This document shows, in pieces, positions 8,459 to 20,346 of a stretch of DNA of 64,000 nucleotides. Source of the stretch: Planococcus sp. APC 4015 (GTDB taxonomy: Bacteria > Actinomycetota > Actinomycetes > Actinomycetales > Microbacteriaceae). Below the pieces are notes generated by a model. It saw nothing but the letters and a program-made list of their open reading frames with translations, was not told where the DNA came from and ran no database searches. The DNA lies in assembly GCA_030407505.1 (NCBI GenBank), contig JASDDH010000003.1, positions 1 through 64,000 of the forward strand, read 5' to 3'. Both the position numbers and the translations under genes were made by a program. Every line of letters begins with the position of its first letter. Position 1 is the first letter of the stretch.

Positions 8459-9943
8459 TCAGCGCGCGACGAGCGCTTCGACGCTCGCGTACCCGTCGGG
8501 GATGACCCCGGTCGAGGATGCCGCGCCGCCGAACACCCGCGTGAGGCCCGGTGCCGTGGCCCAGGCCGGCCACCCCGGGTCTCCGTCGCGCACGAACGCG
8601 GCTGCCGAGCCGTGCACGGCATCGGCGAGCTCTCGCGGCGGCGCGTCGCCCGCGATCGCCGTGACGCCGCCGGCATCGAGCACGTCGAACCAGAACGGCA
8701 CGTCGAGGCAGTGCATCGCCCAGCGCCGGGTCGGGGACGGCCACGAGAAGCGGTACACCCAGGTCGGCGCGGTGCCGCGCGCCCGGGCCACGCGCACGAC
8801 CGTCGCGCGGAACACCGAGTCGGTCGCGTAGCGCCCGAGCAGTGCCGCGGTGCCGAGCCGTCGCTGCGCGGCGTTGTCGGCGACGTAGGCGCGACTCACC
8901 GCTCTCGACGCGCCGAGGCGGCCGAGGGCGAGCCCGACGGGGACGAAGCGCAGGACGCGGGAGGCGGCATCCGTCACCATCGTGAATTCGTCGTCGGTCG
9001 TGCCCAGCACGAGCGGCTTGTCCGAGCCCACGCCCGCCGCGAGCGAGTCGAGCGTGGGCCGCACGATCAGGTCGTCGTCGATCATCGGGCCCCACGGCAT
9101 CCCTTCGGACAGGAGCGCCGCCACGTCGGCGAGGCCCCGCTTGGCGCCGGATGTCGTCGCCTGGTCCTGCAGGCCGTGCAGGACGTCTTCGCTGGCCGAG
9201 GCGAACCCGTCGCGCGTCGGGGGCACTCCGGCGAGGTTGGCGAGGCGCGCGGAGTACGTGCGGGCGCGTTCGGCCGGAACGTCGGCGAGGGCCGACGAGA
9301 GCGCCCAGGCCGAGTGGAACAGGTGCTGGGCGGCCGGCATCCCGAGCAGTGTCAGCACCGCCCCGCCGCCCGCGGACTGCCCGGCGATCGTCACGCGGTC
9401 CGGGTCGCCGCCGAATGCGGCGACGTTGGTCCGCACCCATTCGAGCGCGGCGAGCCAGTCGCGCACGCCGCGGTTCGCGGGGGCGCCTGCGATGTGCCCG
9501 AAGCCGTCGAACCCGAGCCGGTACGACACCGACACCGTCACGACGCCGTCGCGGTTGAAGGAGCGCCCGTCGTACCACGGGCTCGCCGGGGAGCCCGAGA
9601 CGAAGCCGCCCCCGTGGATCCACACGAGCACGGGCAGACCAGCGGCGACGTCGCCGGGCGCCGGGGTGAACACGTTGACGTTCAGCGTCGCGTCGCCCGG
9701 CACCGACGGCTCGGGGATCAGGGTGATGCCCATGTCGCCGCGCTGCGCGGTCGCGCCGAAGGCGACGGCATCCCGCACGCCGTCCCAGGGCTCCGGCGGC
9801 ACGGGCGCCGCGAAGCGCAGCGGCCCCACCGGCGCCTGCGCGAACGGGATGCCGAGGAACGCCGCCGAGGAATCGCGCCACACGCCGCGCACCGCCCCAC
9901 GATCGGTCTCGACGACGGGGGCGGTGCGCGGGTCGGAGGTCAT
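8459..9943 (-). CDS. Type-B carboxylesterase/lipase family protein
   Basis: A 494-residue alpha/beta-hydrolase of the carboxylesterase type-B family. The oxyanion-hole segment LPVLVWIHGGGFVSG (103-117), the nucleophile elbow GQSAGG (Ser190) and the late catalytic histidine in AMHCLDVPF are all visible. No signal peptide is seen, so it should hydrolyse small carboxylic esters inside the cell. It is transcribed toward the subtilase. The preceding minus-strand alpha/beta-hydrolase gene ends 25 bases upstream of its start, so the two may be co-transcribed. Confidence 0.9.
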   Translation of the reverse strand: MTSDPRTAPVVETDRGAVRGVWRDSSAAFLGIPFAQAPVGPLRFAAPVPPEPWDGVRDAVAFGATAQRGDMGITLIPEPSVPGDATLNVNVFTPAPGDVAAGLPVLVWIHGGGFVSGSPASPWYDGRSFNRDGVVTVSVSYRLGFDGFGHIAGAPANRGVRDWLAALEWVRTNVAAFGGDPDRVTIAGQSAGGGAVLTLLGMPAAQHLFHSAWALSSALADVPAERARTYSARLANLAGVPPTRDGFASASEDVLHGLQDQATTSGAKRGLADVAALLSEGMPWGPMIDDDLIVRPTLDSLAAGVGSDKPLVLGTTDDEFTMVTDAASRVLRFVPVGLALGRLGASRAVSRAYVADNAAQRRLGTAALLGRYATDSVFRATVVRVARARGTAPTWVYRFSWPSPTRRWAMHCLDVPFWFDVLDAGGVTAIAGDAPPRELADAVHGSAAAFVRDGDPGWPAWATAPGLTRVFGGAASSTGVIPDGYASVEALVAR

Positions 9944-9968
9944 GCCCTCCAGTAAAGCGGAGCCGCGC

Positions 9969-12965
<2,997 letters not shown>

Positions 12966-12969
<4 letters not shown>

Positions 12970-14135
12970 GCGAGGACCTCCGGGATCGATGCGACGGCGT
13001 CGCGCAGGCGGGCGGCGGCGGACTCGGGAGGCACGTCGCCGATCCACGCGCCCATCGCCGACTCGGAGCCGGCGAGGAACTTGAGCTTGTCGACCGCGCG
13101 TCGGGGCGAGGTGAGCTGCAGGTGCAGGCGCACGGCGTCGCGCCCGACGTGCACGGGCGCCTGATGCCAGGCGGCGATGTAGGGGGTGGGGGAGTCGTAG
13201 AGGGCGTCGAGTCCGCGCAGCAGCCGCAGGTAGAGAGGGGCGAGCTCGTCGCGCTCGGCGTCGGTCGTCTCGGCGAGATCGGGCACGTGGCGATGCGGGA
13301 GCAGGTGCACCTCGAGCGGCCAGCGCGCGGCGAACGGCACGAAGGCGGTCCAGTGCTCCCCCGACAGGATGACGCGGTCGGATGCCCGCTCGAAGTCGAG
13401 GATCCGCTCGAAGAGGTCGGAGCCTTCGCGCTCGATGGAGGCGAGGAGCGCCGTGGTGCGCGGCGTGATGTACGGGTACGAGTAGATCTGGCCGTGCGGG
13501 TGGGCGAGCGTGACACCGATCGCCTCGCCGCGGTTCTCGAACGGGAACACCTGCTCGACACCGGGGAGCGTCGACAGGAACGCCGTGCGGTCGGCCCACG
13601 CCTCGATGACCGTGCGGGCGCGCGTGCGCGTCTGCGTTCCGAACGAGCCCTCGTGCTCGGGGCTGAAGCACACCACCTCGCACCGGCCGACCGACGTCCG
13701 CGTGCGCCCGAGGCCGGGAGCGGCGAGGTCGTCGAGGCCCTGCGGCGCGTCGTCGGCGGTGGGAGTCAGCGCGGGCCCGAAGGACGGCGACTTGTTCTCG
13801 AACACCGCGACGTCGTACCGCGAGGGGATCTCGGACGGATTGGTCGGGGTCTGCGGGGCGAGCGGGTCGAGCTCGGCGGGCGGCAGGAACGCGCGGTTCT
13901 GGCGGGCGGCGGCGACCGAGATCCAGTCGCCGGTCAGCACATCGCGCCGCATCGTCGCCGTGGCCGGGCGCACCGACGCCTCGCGCACGTCGATGCCGCG
14001 CTCGGGGCCGAGGGTCGTGTCGGGGTCGTCGTAGTAGATGAGCTCGCGGCCGTCGGCGAGCCGCGTCGGGCGCTTGACCACACCGGCGCCGAGAGTCTGG
14101 ACGTCGGCGGCTGTGCCGAACTCGGGAATGTTCAC
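12966..14135 (-). CDS. galT: Galactose-1-phosphate uridylyltransferase
   Basis: A 389-residue HIT-superfamily enzyme exchanging UMP between UDP-glucose and galactose 1-phosphate. The nucleophilic histidine is His214 in AHPHGQIYSYP. The upstream VFENKSPSF and the later EVHLLPHRHV segment are typical. I chose GTG 14135. There is no Shine-Dalgarno sequence, but a TTGACG-18-TACCGT promoter ends six bases before this GTG, so a leaderless mRNA is plausible. Two LacI-type operators overlap that promoter and the start codon. Confidence 0.95.
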
Positions 14136-14142
14136 GTCAACA
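14129..14142. promoter_or_regulatory. gal operator 1, TGTTCACGTCAACA
   Basis: Imperfect palindrome of LacI-family type that overlaps the galT start codon. It shares TGTTnnCGTCAACA with operator 2, whose centre is 31 bp away, about three helical turns, so both lie on the same DNA face. Confidence 0.65.
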
Positions 14143-14171
14143 CGGTAACAGGCGGGGTGTGTTAGCGTCAA
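14142..14171 (-). promoter_or_regulatory. Predicted galT-galK promoter (leaderless)
   Basis: On the minus strand, TTGACG (14171-14166), an 18-base spacer and TACCGT (14147-14142) resemble sigma70-type -35 and -10 elements. Six bases (GTTGAC) separate the -10 from GTG 14135, so the predicted transcript starts at the start codon. Confidence 0.55.
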
Positions 14172-14173
14172 CA
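14160..14173. promoter_or_regulatory. gal operator 2, TGTTAGCGTCAACA
   Basis: LacI-family operator with a near-ideal TGTTAGCG half-site. It overlaps the predicted -35 element of galT. It lies 50 bases upstream of the divergent LacI gene, its most likely partner. Confidence 0.7.
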
Positions 14174-14222
14174 CGGGCCGAGGTGCCGACCGAGTGCACC
14201 GGCTGCGTTGCCGACCGAGGGG

Positions 14223-15269
14223 ATGGGTGCCGTGGACGCCGAGATGCAGGCGCTGTCCGAGCTCGGGGTTTCGCATCCTCGAGCGCCGCGTGCGGCATCC
14301 GGTCGCCGGATCTCGATGGCCGACGTCGCCGTCCGAGCGGGCGTCTCGGGGCAGACGGTGTCGAGGGTGGTCAACGACAGCCCGCGCGTCGACCCCTCCA
14401 CCCGTGCCCGCGTGGAGGCGGCGATGGCCGAGCTGGGCTACCGCCCGCACCGCGCGGCCCGGGCGCTGCGCACCGGCCGCACCCGCACGATCGGCATCGT
14501 CGTGTCGACGCTCGCGACGGTGGGCAACTTCCGCATGCTGCAGGCCGTGGCCGATGCCGCGTCGGCCCGCGGCTACGCGCTCGCCGTGGTCACCGCGACG
14601 GGTCCCGAAACCCTCGCCGACGCCTTCGCGCAGCTGCACGACCACGGCGTCGACGGTGCGCTTGTGCTCAATGAGGCGACGGCGATCGCCCGCGACGCCG
14701 CCGCCCCCGACGGCCTGCGCCTGGTCGTGGTCGATTCGCCCGCCGACGACCGGTTCGGCGTCGTGGGCTCGGACCACGCGGGCGGTGCGCGCGCGGCGAC
14801 GGCGCATCTGCTGGCCGCGGGTCACGGCACGGTCTGGCATCTCGCGGGTCCGGCAGGGTCGTACGCGGCCGCGGAGCGCGAACGGGGGTGGCGCGAGCAG
14901 CTCGGTGACCGACCGGTGCCCGACCCCGTGCGGGGCGACTGGAGCGCGGCATCCGGTCACTCAGTCGGAGGCCTTCTCGCGGAACGGCCGGACGTCACCG
15001 CCGTGTTCGTCGCGAACGACCAGATGGCCCTCGGGCTGCTCCGCGCCCTAGCCGATGCGGGGCGGCGCGTGCCCGACGACGTCGCGGTCGTGGGCTTCGA
15101 CGATGTTCCGGATGCCGCGGACTTCCGTCCGCCGCTGACGACCGTGCGCCAGGATTTCGACCGCCTCGGCGAGCAGGCCGTGTCGGCCCTCGTCGACGCG
15201 ATCGACGGCGCGGCGCCTACCGCGTCGCTCACCTCGACGCACCTCGTGGTGCGCGACAGCGCTCCCTAG
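14223..15269 (+). CDS. LacI-family regulator, probable galactose repressor
   Basis: A 348-residue LacI/GalR protein. The HTH reads MADVAVRAGVSGQTVSRVVND (in two parts: MADVAVRAG, VSGQTVSRVV), followed by the hinge ALRTGRTRTIG and a periplasmic-binding-like effector domain with IGIVVSTL and VVGFDDVPDAADF. The start is ATG 14223 after GAGGGG; TTG 14208 is an alternative. It is divergent from galT and next to GH35 genes, so the likely effector is galactose or a galactoside. Its stop TAG overlaps the complementary TAG of the convergent GH35 gene in the shared CTAG at 15266-15269. Confidence 0.9.
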   Translation: MGAVDAEMQALSELGVSHPRAPRAASGRRISMADVAVRAGVSGQTVSRVVNDSPRVDPSTRARVEAAMAELGYRPHRAARALRTGRTRTIGIVVSTLATVGNFRMLQAVADAASARGYALAVVTATGPETLADAFAQLHDHGVDGALVLNEATAIARDAAAPDGLRLVVVDSPADDRFGVVGSDHAGGARAATAHLLAAGHGTVWHLAGPAGSYAAAERERGWREQLGDRPVPDPVRGDWSAASGHSVGGLLAERPDVTAVFVANDQMALGLLRALADAGRRVPDDVAVVGFDDVPDAADFRPPLTTVRQDFDRLGEQAVSALVDAIDGAAPTASLTSTHLVVRDSAP

Positions 15270-17494
15270 GCGAGCGGCTGCACCGCGCGCCACAGGCCGC
15301 GCGAGACGACGCGGACGGCATCGATCGCGAGGAGCGCGCCCGCCGCGGCTTCCCGTCGAGCGGCGGCCGGCTCGGGAAGCCACACCGTCGACGCCGATGA
15401 CAGCGGAAGCAGGTGCAGGGTCGTCTCGCCCGGGACCAGGCCCATGTCCTGCACCGAGACGATCCAGCGCGAGCCGTCCCAATACCGGTCGTCGACGATG
15501 CGCCCGCCCACCCGCAGCTGGCCGGCGTCCCCGGCCCAGTCGATCTCGACGACCGCATCGTGGTCGGGCTCGTACGCCCACTCGGGAAGGTCGAGCCGGT
15601 GGATCGCGGCGAGATCGTCGATGTCGTCGAGTGCCGGTGCGGAGTGCCGCTCGCCGGCGAAGCCGTAGTCGGCGGGAACAGGACCTGCCTCTCTCGACAA
15701 CCGCGTCTGCACGTCGGCGCTCTTCGCCTCGACGCCGCGTCCCGCGACCCCGAGTCCGGACCACGCACGACTCTCGGGGTCGTAGACCCGCACCTCGGGC
15801 GCCTCGCTGCGCGAACGCACGAGCACCTCGTCGGCCCAGGCCAGCTCGGCGTCGCTGAGCAGCAGCGAGCGATGAGGTCCGACCCACACGGGCGCACCCG
15901 CCGGCAGCACGAGCAGATCGGCGCCGTTCAGTCCGATCGTGGTGAGCGACGGTTCGACGGTGACCGGCTCGGCGTCGTCGAGCGCGAGTTCGACCGGGAT
16001 GCCGTCGTCGGCGACCAGCACGAGGGTCGGCACCTCGCTCGGGAGGAGCGTGAGGGCGGATGCCGTCGCCCACCGCAGGGTGGTGCCGCCGATGCGCAGG
16101 CCGAAGGGCCAGCGGGCGAGCGTGCCGGGCGGGATGTCGATCGGAGCCGAGGGCAGGACGACGCCGCCGATCTCGAACTGCGCTCCCGTGTACGTGTCGA
16201 GCGGTTCGTGCGGCTGGTGGCGGGCGATGAAGACGAACCCCTCGGAGCCGTCGGAGCGCACCGCCCAGCGCAGGGTGCGCGCGTCGTCGATGCCCGACGG
16301 CAGGACGTCGGGAAGCGCCGACGGCAGCTCGGAGAGCCGTGGGCCGAAGGCGTCGAGGAACGCGTGCTGGTCCCGCAGCAGGCGCGAGCTGTCGGCGAGC
16401 TCGCCCGCCTCGCCGATCGCGGCGTGGAAGTCGTAGCCGAGGCGCTGCATGTCGTTCGGGTAGCCGGTCGCGTGCGACTCCTCGAGGTCGAGGCCCGGGT
16501 TCGTGCCGCCGGCGTACATGTAATAGCCCTGCCACGCCGAGCCGTTGCCGATCTTGCCGTGCGCCACGGCGGCGACGTCGCGGCCCCGCGGCCAGGGCCG
16601 GCGGTGATAGGCCGTCGCCATGCCGCCCGCCAGCTCGCACGTCGCCGGCGGGAACGCCGACGCCGCCGTCACGACGGATGTCGAGCCGAAGCCCTGTGTC
16701 GCCCGCACATCGGCGCCGACGCCCGGGTCGTCCCATTCGTGGGAGAAGAAGTAGTGCGCGCGGAAGGTCGGGTCCCACGGAGCATCGGGCTCGGTCCAGA
16801 AGCCGTCGCCGTAGCCGCCGTAGAGGGGGAAGACCTCGGCCGCGGGAAGCTGCGCGCCGCCCCACGCCGTCGCGGTCCACAGGGGAGCGGCGATGCCGGC
16901 CTTGCGGGCGAGGCGCTGGAGGGTGACGAGATGCTCGGGTCGGTCGTAGAGCTCGTTCTCGAGCTGGACGGCGATGACCGGTCCGCCCGGCTGTGCGCGC
17001 CCGTCGAGGGCATCGGCGAGCTGCGCGAACCACTCCGTCACGAGGGCGAGGTAGGCGGGGTCGTCGGTGCGGTGCGCGACGTCTTCGTCCTGCACCCAAT
17101 CGGGGAATCCGCCGTTGCGGGCCTCGCCGTGCGCCCACGGCCCGATGCGCAGGGCCACCTCGAGCCCCGCGGCGGCGCACTCGTCGACGAAGGCCCCGAC
17201 GTCGAGGTTCCCGTCGAAGCGGGCGTCGCCGCGTCGGCGCACGTGGTGGATCCAGAACACGTACGTCGACGCGATCGAGATGCCCCCGGCCCGCATCTGC
17301 CGCAGTCGCTCGCCCCAGCGGGCCCGGGGGGTGCGGCTGTAGTGCAGTTCGCCCGAGACCGGGACCCACGGCATCCCGTCACGGAGGATCGCGCGGTCGG
17401 TGACCGAGATCCCGGATGCCGCCTCGCCCGGCGCCGGCAGGGGCGCGGTGACCGGCGGACGCCGCCAGGGGGTCGGGCGTACGGTCAGTGTCAC
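15266..17494 (-). CDS. GH35-type beta-galactosidase, divergent long form
   Basis: A 742-residue cytoplasmic protein with a GH35 catalytic barrel in the first half. Acid/base motif LENELYD (Glu179-Asn180-Glu181), entry motif SGELHYSRTPRARW (48-61) and a probable nucleophile Glu287 in CELAGGM are visible. The enzyme has WxxH in place of the usual WNxHEP after TYVFW, and the second half is beta-rich. It starts with GTG 17494, overlapping the stop of the serine-hydrolase gene (GTGA). It differs strongly from the canonical GH35 at 18464-20224, so the pair may split linkage types or chain lengths of galactosides. Confidence 0.82.
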   Translation of the reverse strand: MTLTVRPTPWRRPPVTAPLPAPGEAASGISVTDRAILRDGMPWVPVSGELHYSRTPRARWGERLRQMRAGGISIASTYVFWIHHVRRRGDARFDGNLDVGAFVDECAAAGLEVALRIGPWAHGEARNGGFPDWVQDEDVAHRTDDPAYLALVTEWFAQLADALDGRAQPGGPVIAVQLENELYDRPEHLVTLQRLARKAGIAAPLWTATAWGGAQLPAAEVFPLYGGYGDGFWTEPDAPWDPTFRAHYFFSHEWDDPGVGADVRATQGFGSTSVVTAASAFPPATCELAGGMATAYHRRPWPRGRDVAAVAHGKIGNGSAWQGYYMYAGGTNPGLDLEESHATGYPNDMQRLGYDFHAAIGEAGELADSSRLLRDQHAFLDAFGPRLSELPSALPDVLPSGIDDARTLRWAVRSDGSEGFVFIARHQPHEPLDTYTGAQFEIGGVVLPSAPIDIPPGTLARWPFGLRIGGTTLRWATASALTLLPSEVPTLVLVADDGIPVELALDDAEPVTVEPSLTTIGLNGADLLVLPAGAPVWVGPHRSLLLSDAELAWADEVLVRSRSEAPEVRVYDPESRAWSGLGVAGRGVEAKSADVQTRLSREAGPVPADYGFAGERHSAPALDDIDDLAAIHRLDLPEWAYEPDHDAVVEIDWAGDAGQLRVGGRIVDDRYWDGSRWIVSVQDMGLVPGETTLHLLPLSSASTVWLPEPAAARREAAAGALLAIDAVRVVSRGLWRAVQPLA

Positions 17495-18462
17495 AGCGCG
17501 CCGATGATCGCGTTGTCGAGGGCGTCGGCCTCGAACGTGGGCGAGGCGATGTTGGTGAGCAGCACGTACGCCACGCCCGCCGAGGGGTGGATCCAGAACT
17601 CCGCCCCCGACCAGCCGCCGTGGCCGTAGGCGTCCTGGTCGATGAGCCCCGGTGCGCGGGTGCGGAGGTTCCAGGTGAAGCCCCAATCCTGACCGCGTTC
17701 GGCGGGATAGGGCTCGAGGCGCGGGATGCCTCCGGTCAGGGGCCGGAGGGTCATCGCGAGCGTGGCGGGACGCACGATGCGGCCGCCGCCCTTCAGCAGT
17801 TCGGTCGCGACGGCGAGAAGGTCGGACGCGCGGCCGAGCAGTCCGGCACCGGGATTCTGCAGGCGCGCGAAGCGGTCGATGTCGACGCCGGCTTCGGCCG
17901 CGCCGACGATCGGATGCGGGTCCGCACCCTCGTCGAGGGTGAAGCCGTCGGCCCCGAGCGGGGTCGCCCACGAGGCGACATCCTGCTCCCAGTCACTGCC
18001 GGTGGCGTGCTGGATGAGTGCCGCGATGCCCTCGTAGGCGATCGTGGAGTAGCGCGAGGCGCTGCCGGCGGCGAAGTCGCGCCCGGCCGTCAGGAGGACC
18101 TCGCGCAGCGGGGTGGCGGAGTCCAGCGGAGGCTCCGAGATCCCCGATGTGTGGCTCGCGAGGTGCCGCAGACGCACGACGTCGTCGCGCGTGGTGCCGA
18201 ACGTCGGCAGGGCGTCGGAGAGCGGCGTGTTCGGGGTGAGGAGTCCGCGCTCGATCGCGCGCGCGGCCGAGAGCCCGACGAGCGGCTTGGTCACCGAGAA
18301 GAGGCGGAAGTGGTCGTCGGTGCGCGCGGGACGATCGCCGGTCGCGCCGAACGCGTCGAGCGCCGCCACCCCGTCGGCCGTCGCCACTCCCAGGACGGCG
18401 GCGGGCATGCGGCCCTCGGCAACCTGGCGGCGGGTCCAGTCGAACGCGTTCGAGAAGGTCAT
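17491..18462 (-). CDS. Serine hydrolase, beta-lactamase/class C-like family
   Basis: A 323-residue penicillin-binding-protein-like hydrolase with SVTK (Ser56, Lys59) as the SxxK nucleophile motif and Tyr138 in RYST at the YxN position. HGGWSGAEFW near the C-terminus replaces the KTG strand (HGG variant), as in EstB-type esterases. No signal peptide is seen, so intracellular ester hydrolysis is more likely than beta-lactam resistance. ATG 18462 follows GTGGAG and lies one base after the upstream GH35 stop. Lying between two GH35 genes, it may remove acyl groups from imported galactosides; this is inference. Confidence 0.82.
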   Translation of the reverse strand: MTFSNAFDWTRRQVAEGRMPAAVLGVATADGVAALDAFGATGDRPARTDDHFRLFSVTKPLVGLSAARAIERGLLTPNTPLSDALPTFGTTRDDVVRLRHLASHTSGISEPPLDSATPLREVLLTAGRDFAAGSASRYSTIAYEGIAALIQHATGSDWEQDVASWATPLGADGFTLDEGADPHPIVGAAEAGVDIDRFARLQNPGAGLLGRASDLLAVATELLKGGGRIVRPATLAMTLRPLTGGIPRLEPYPAERGQDWGFTWNLRTRAPGLIDQDAYGHGGWSGAEFWIHPSAGVAYVLLTNIASPTFEADALDNAIIGAL

Positions 18463-18463
18463 G

Positions 18464-20224
18464 TCACTCCACTTCGTGGCCGAGGTCGGGTCGCGCGAGG
18501 AACCGCGCGGTGGCATCCGTCATCGCCTCGAGTTCGACGACGACGATATCGTTCGCGCCCGCGCGCGTCACCGGCGCCGGGACGAAGAGCGTGCGCTGCG
18601 GGCCCCGACGCCAGTAGCGTCCGAGGAAGAAGCCGTTTATCCAGACGAACCCCTTGCCCCAGCCCGCGGTGTCGATGAACAGGTCGGCGGGCGCGTCGAG
18701 GTCGAACGCGGCCTTCAGGCCCGCGGGTCCGGCTGCGCGACCGTGCGCGGGCGGCTCGGCCGCGGCATCCATCACCTTATGCACGAGCGACGGCACGTCG
18801 ATCGTGCGCACGCGCCAGGGGCCCGCGATCTCGGCGCCGTCGACATGCACGCCGCCGATGAGTCCCTTGGGCTCGCCGATCTTCGTGTCGTAGTTGACGC
18901 GTCCGGTCTCTTCGACGAGCAGCCGCAGGGCTGCGCCGGCGGGGATGGTGAGCGCGTGGTCGTTCGTCGTGCGCTGCAGGATGCCGACCGGGCGACCGTC
19001 GACGTGCACCCACGCGCGGTCGCGCACCTCGCCGACCTCGAGCACCCCCGGGCGGTCTGCGGGGAGCTCGGCGGTGTATTCGACGAGCACGACGTCGGCG
19101 CCCAGTTCGTCCATCGTCGGCGGGGTGGGGAACTCGCCGCGATCCTCGTACACGAGCGGATCGCCGACGCTCCCGAGCGCGACCTCGAAGACGGGCGCAT
19201 CGACCGGCGTCGGGAGCGGGCCGTCGGGCACCGGCGCGTGTCTCGCGATCACCTCGCGGAACGCGCGGAACTTGTCGGTCACGTCGCCCGACTCGGTGAT
19301 GGGCGAGTCGTAGTCGTAGGACGTGACCATCGGAAGGTAGCGGCCCGAGTCGTTCGCCCCTGCCGTCAGGGCGAAGTTCGTGCCGCCGTGCACCATGTAG
19401 ATGTTGACCGACGCGCCGGCCGCGAGCAGCTCGTCGAGGTCGCGGGCGGCGTCCGCGTAGACGGTCGTGTGGTGCTTCTCGCCCCAGTGGTCGAACCAGC
19501 CGCACCAGAACTCCATGCACATGAGCGGCCCCGTGGGCTGGTGCTCACGGAGCGTCGCGAGGCGTTCGGCGATGCGCGAGCCGAAGGACCCGGTCTTGTG
19601 GAGCCCCTCGTACGCGCCGTTCTCGAGCATGTGCGGGATCGGCTGGTCGACCTGCGTGAGCGGCACCGTGATTCCGGCATCCCGTGTCAGTCGGATCAGC
19701 TCGGCGAGATAGGCCTTGTCGGAGCCGTAAGCGCCGTACTCGTTCTCGATCTGGACGAGGATCACCGAGCCGCCGGTGTCGATCTGGCGCGGCACGACGA
19801 TCTCGTTGACCCGGTGGAGGAACGTCGTGACGGTCTCGAGGTAACGCGGGTCGGAGCTTCGCAGGGTCATCTGCGGGTCGGACGTCAGCCACGTCGGCAG
19901 GCCGCCGTTGTGCCACTCGGCGCACACGTAGGGTCCGGGACGCACGATCGCGTGGAGGCCCTCGTCGGCGATGATGTCGAGGAACCGTCCGAGGTCACGC
20001 GGACCCGTGGCATCCCACTGCCCGCGCACCGGCTCGTGGAAGTTCCACATGACGTAAGTCTCGATGGCGTTGAGTCCCATGAGCTTCGCGGTGCGGATGC
20101 GGTCGCGCCACTGATCCGGATGCACGCGGGCGTAGTGCATCGCGCCCGAGATGATGCGGTGGGGCTGCCCGTCGAGCAGGAAGTCGGTCTCGCCGATCTG
20201 GAAGCGGGAAGGGGCAGTCGTCAT
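18464..20224 (-). CDS. GH35 beta-galactosidase
   Basis: A 586-residue intracellular beta-galactosidase of family GH35. It has the sequence HRIISGAMHYARVHPDQW, the substrate loop YVMWNFHEP (57-65), acid/base IENEYGAYG (Glu162) and nucleophile MCMEFWCGWFDHWG (Glu238), then C-terminal jelly-roll domains ending with GFFLGRYW. It is first in a three-gene operon. A TCGACC-17-TAGGCT promoter with a GGAAANCGNTTNCC-type operator exactly in the spacer lies 28-56 bases upstream, so expression should be sugar-responsive. Confidence 0.93.
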   Translation of the reverse strand: MTTAPSRFQIGETDFLLDGQPHRIISGAMHYARVHPDQWRDRIRTAKLMGLNAIETYVMWNFHEPVRGQWDATGPRDLGRFLDIIADEGLHAIVRPGPYVCAEWHNGGLPTWLTSDPQMTLRSSDPRYLETVTTFLHRVNEIVVPRQIDTGGSVILVQIENEYGAYGSDKAYLAELIRLTRDAGITVPLTQVDQPIPHMLENGAYEGLHKTGSFGSRIAERLATLREHQPTGPLMCMEFWCGWFDHWGEKHHTTVYADAARDLDELLAAGASVNIYMVHGGTNFALTAGANDSGRYLPMVTSYDYDSPITESGDVTDKFRAFREVIARHAPVPDGPLPTPVDAPVFEVALGSVGDPLVYEDRGEFPTPPTMDELGADVVLVEYTAELPADRPGVLEVGEVRDRAWVHVDGRPVGILQRTTNDHALTIPAGAALRLLVEETGRVNYDTKIGEPKGLIGGVHVDGAEIAGPWRVRTIDVPSLVHKVMDAAAEPPAHGRAAGPAGLKAAFDLDAPADLFIDTAGWGKGFVWINGFFLGRYWRRGPQRTLFVPAPVTRAGANDIVVVELEAMTDATARFLARPDLGHEVE

Positions 20225-20251
20225 CGTCGTCCTCGTTGTCGCGGTCGGTCC

Positions 20252-20280
20252 AGCCTAGTCGGCAAGCGCTTTCCGGTCGA
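20252..20280 (-). promoter_or_regulatory. Promoter of the GH35 operon with class-1 operator in the spacer
   Basis: Minus strand TCGACC (20280-20275), 17 bases, TAGGCT (20257-20252). The spacer contains the operator GGCAAGCGCTTTCC (plus strand, 20261-20274), a palindrome with one mismatched pair, shared with seven other sites in the window. Confidence 0.7.
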
Positions 20281-20303
20281 GCGGGGCGGGTCGCGGCGTG
20301 TGA

Positions 20304-20333
20304 GTTGGGGGGTTCGGCGGTGCGGGCCCCAAC
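20304..20333 (-). terminator. Candidate stem-loop after the KGSADH gene
   Basis: GTTGGGG (20304-20310) pairs with CCCCAAC (20327-20333) just beyond the stop of the aldehyde dehydrogenase gene. It probably separates that gene from the GH35 operon read in the same direction. Confidence 0.4.
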
Positions 20334-20346
20334 CGTGCGCCGCGGC

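Noticed and set aside
17491-18462. Beta-lactamase resistance gene
   Set aside because: No signal peptide is seen, the third motif is HGG rather than KTG, and the gene lies in a galactoside operon; an esterase role is more likely.
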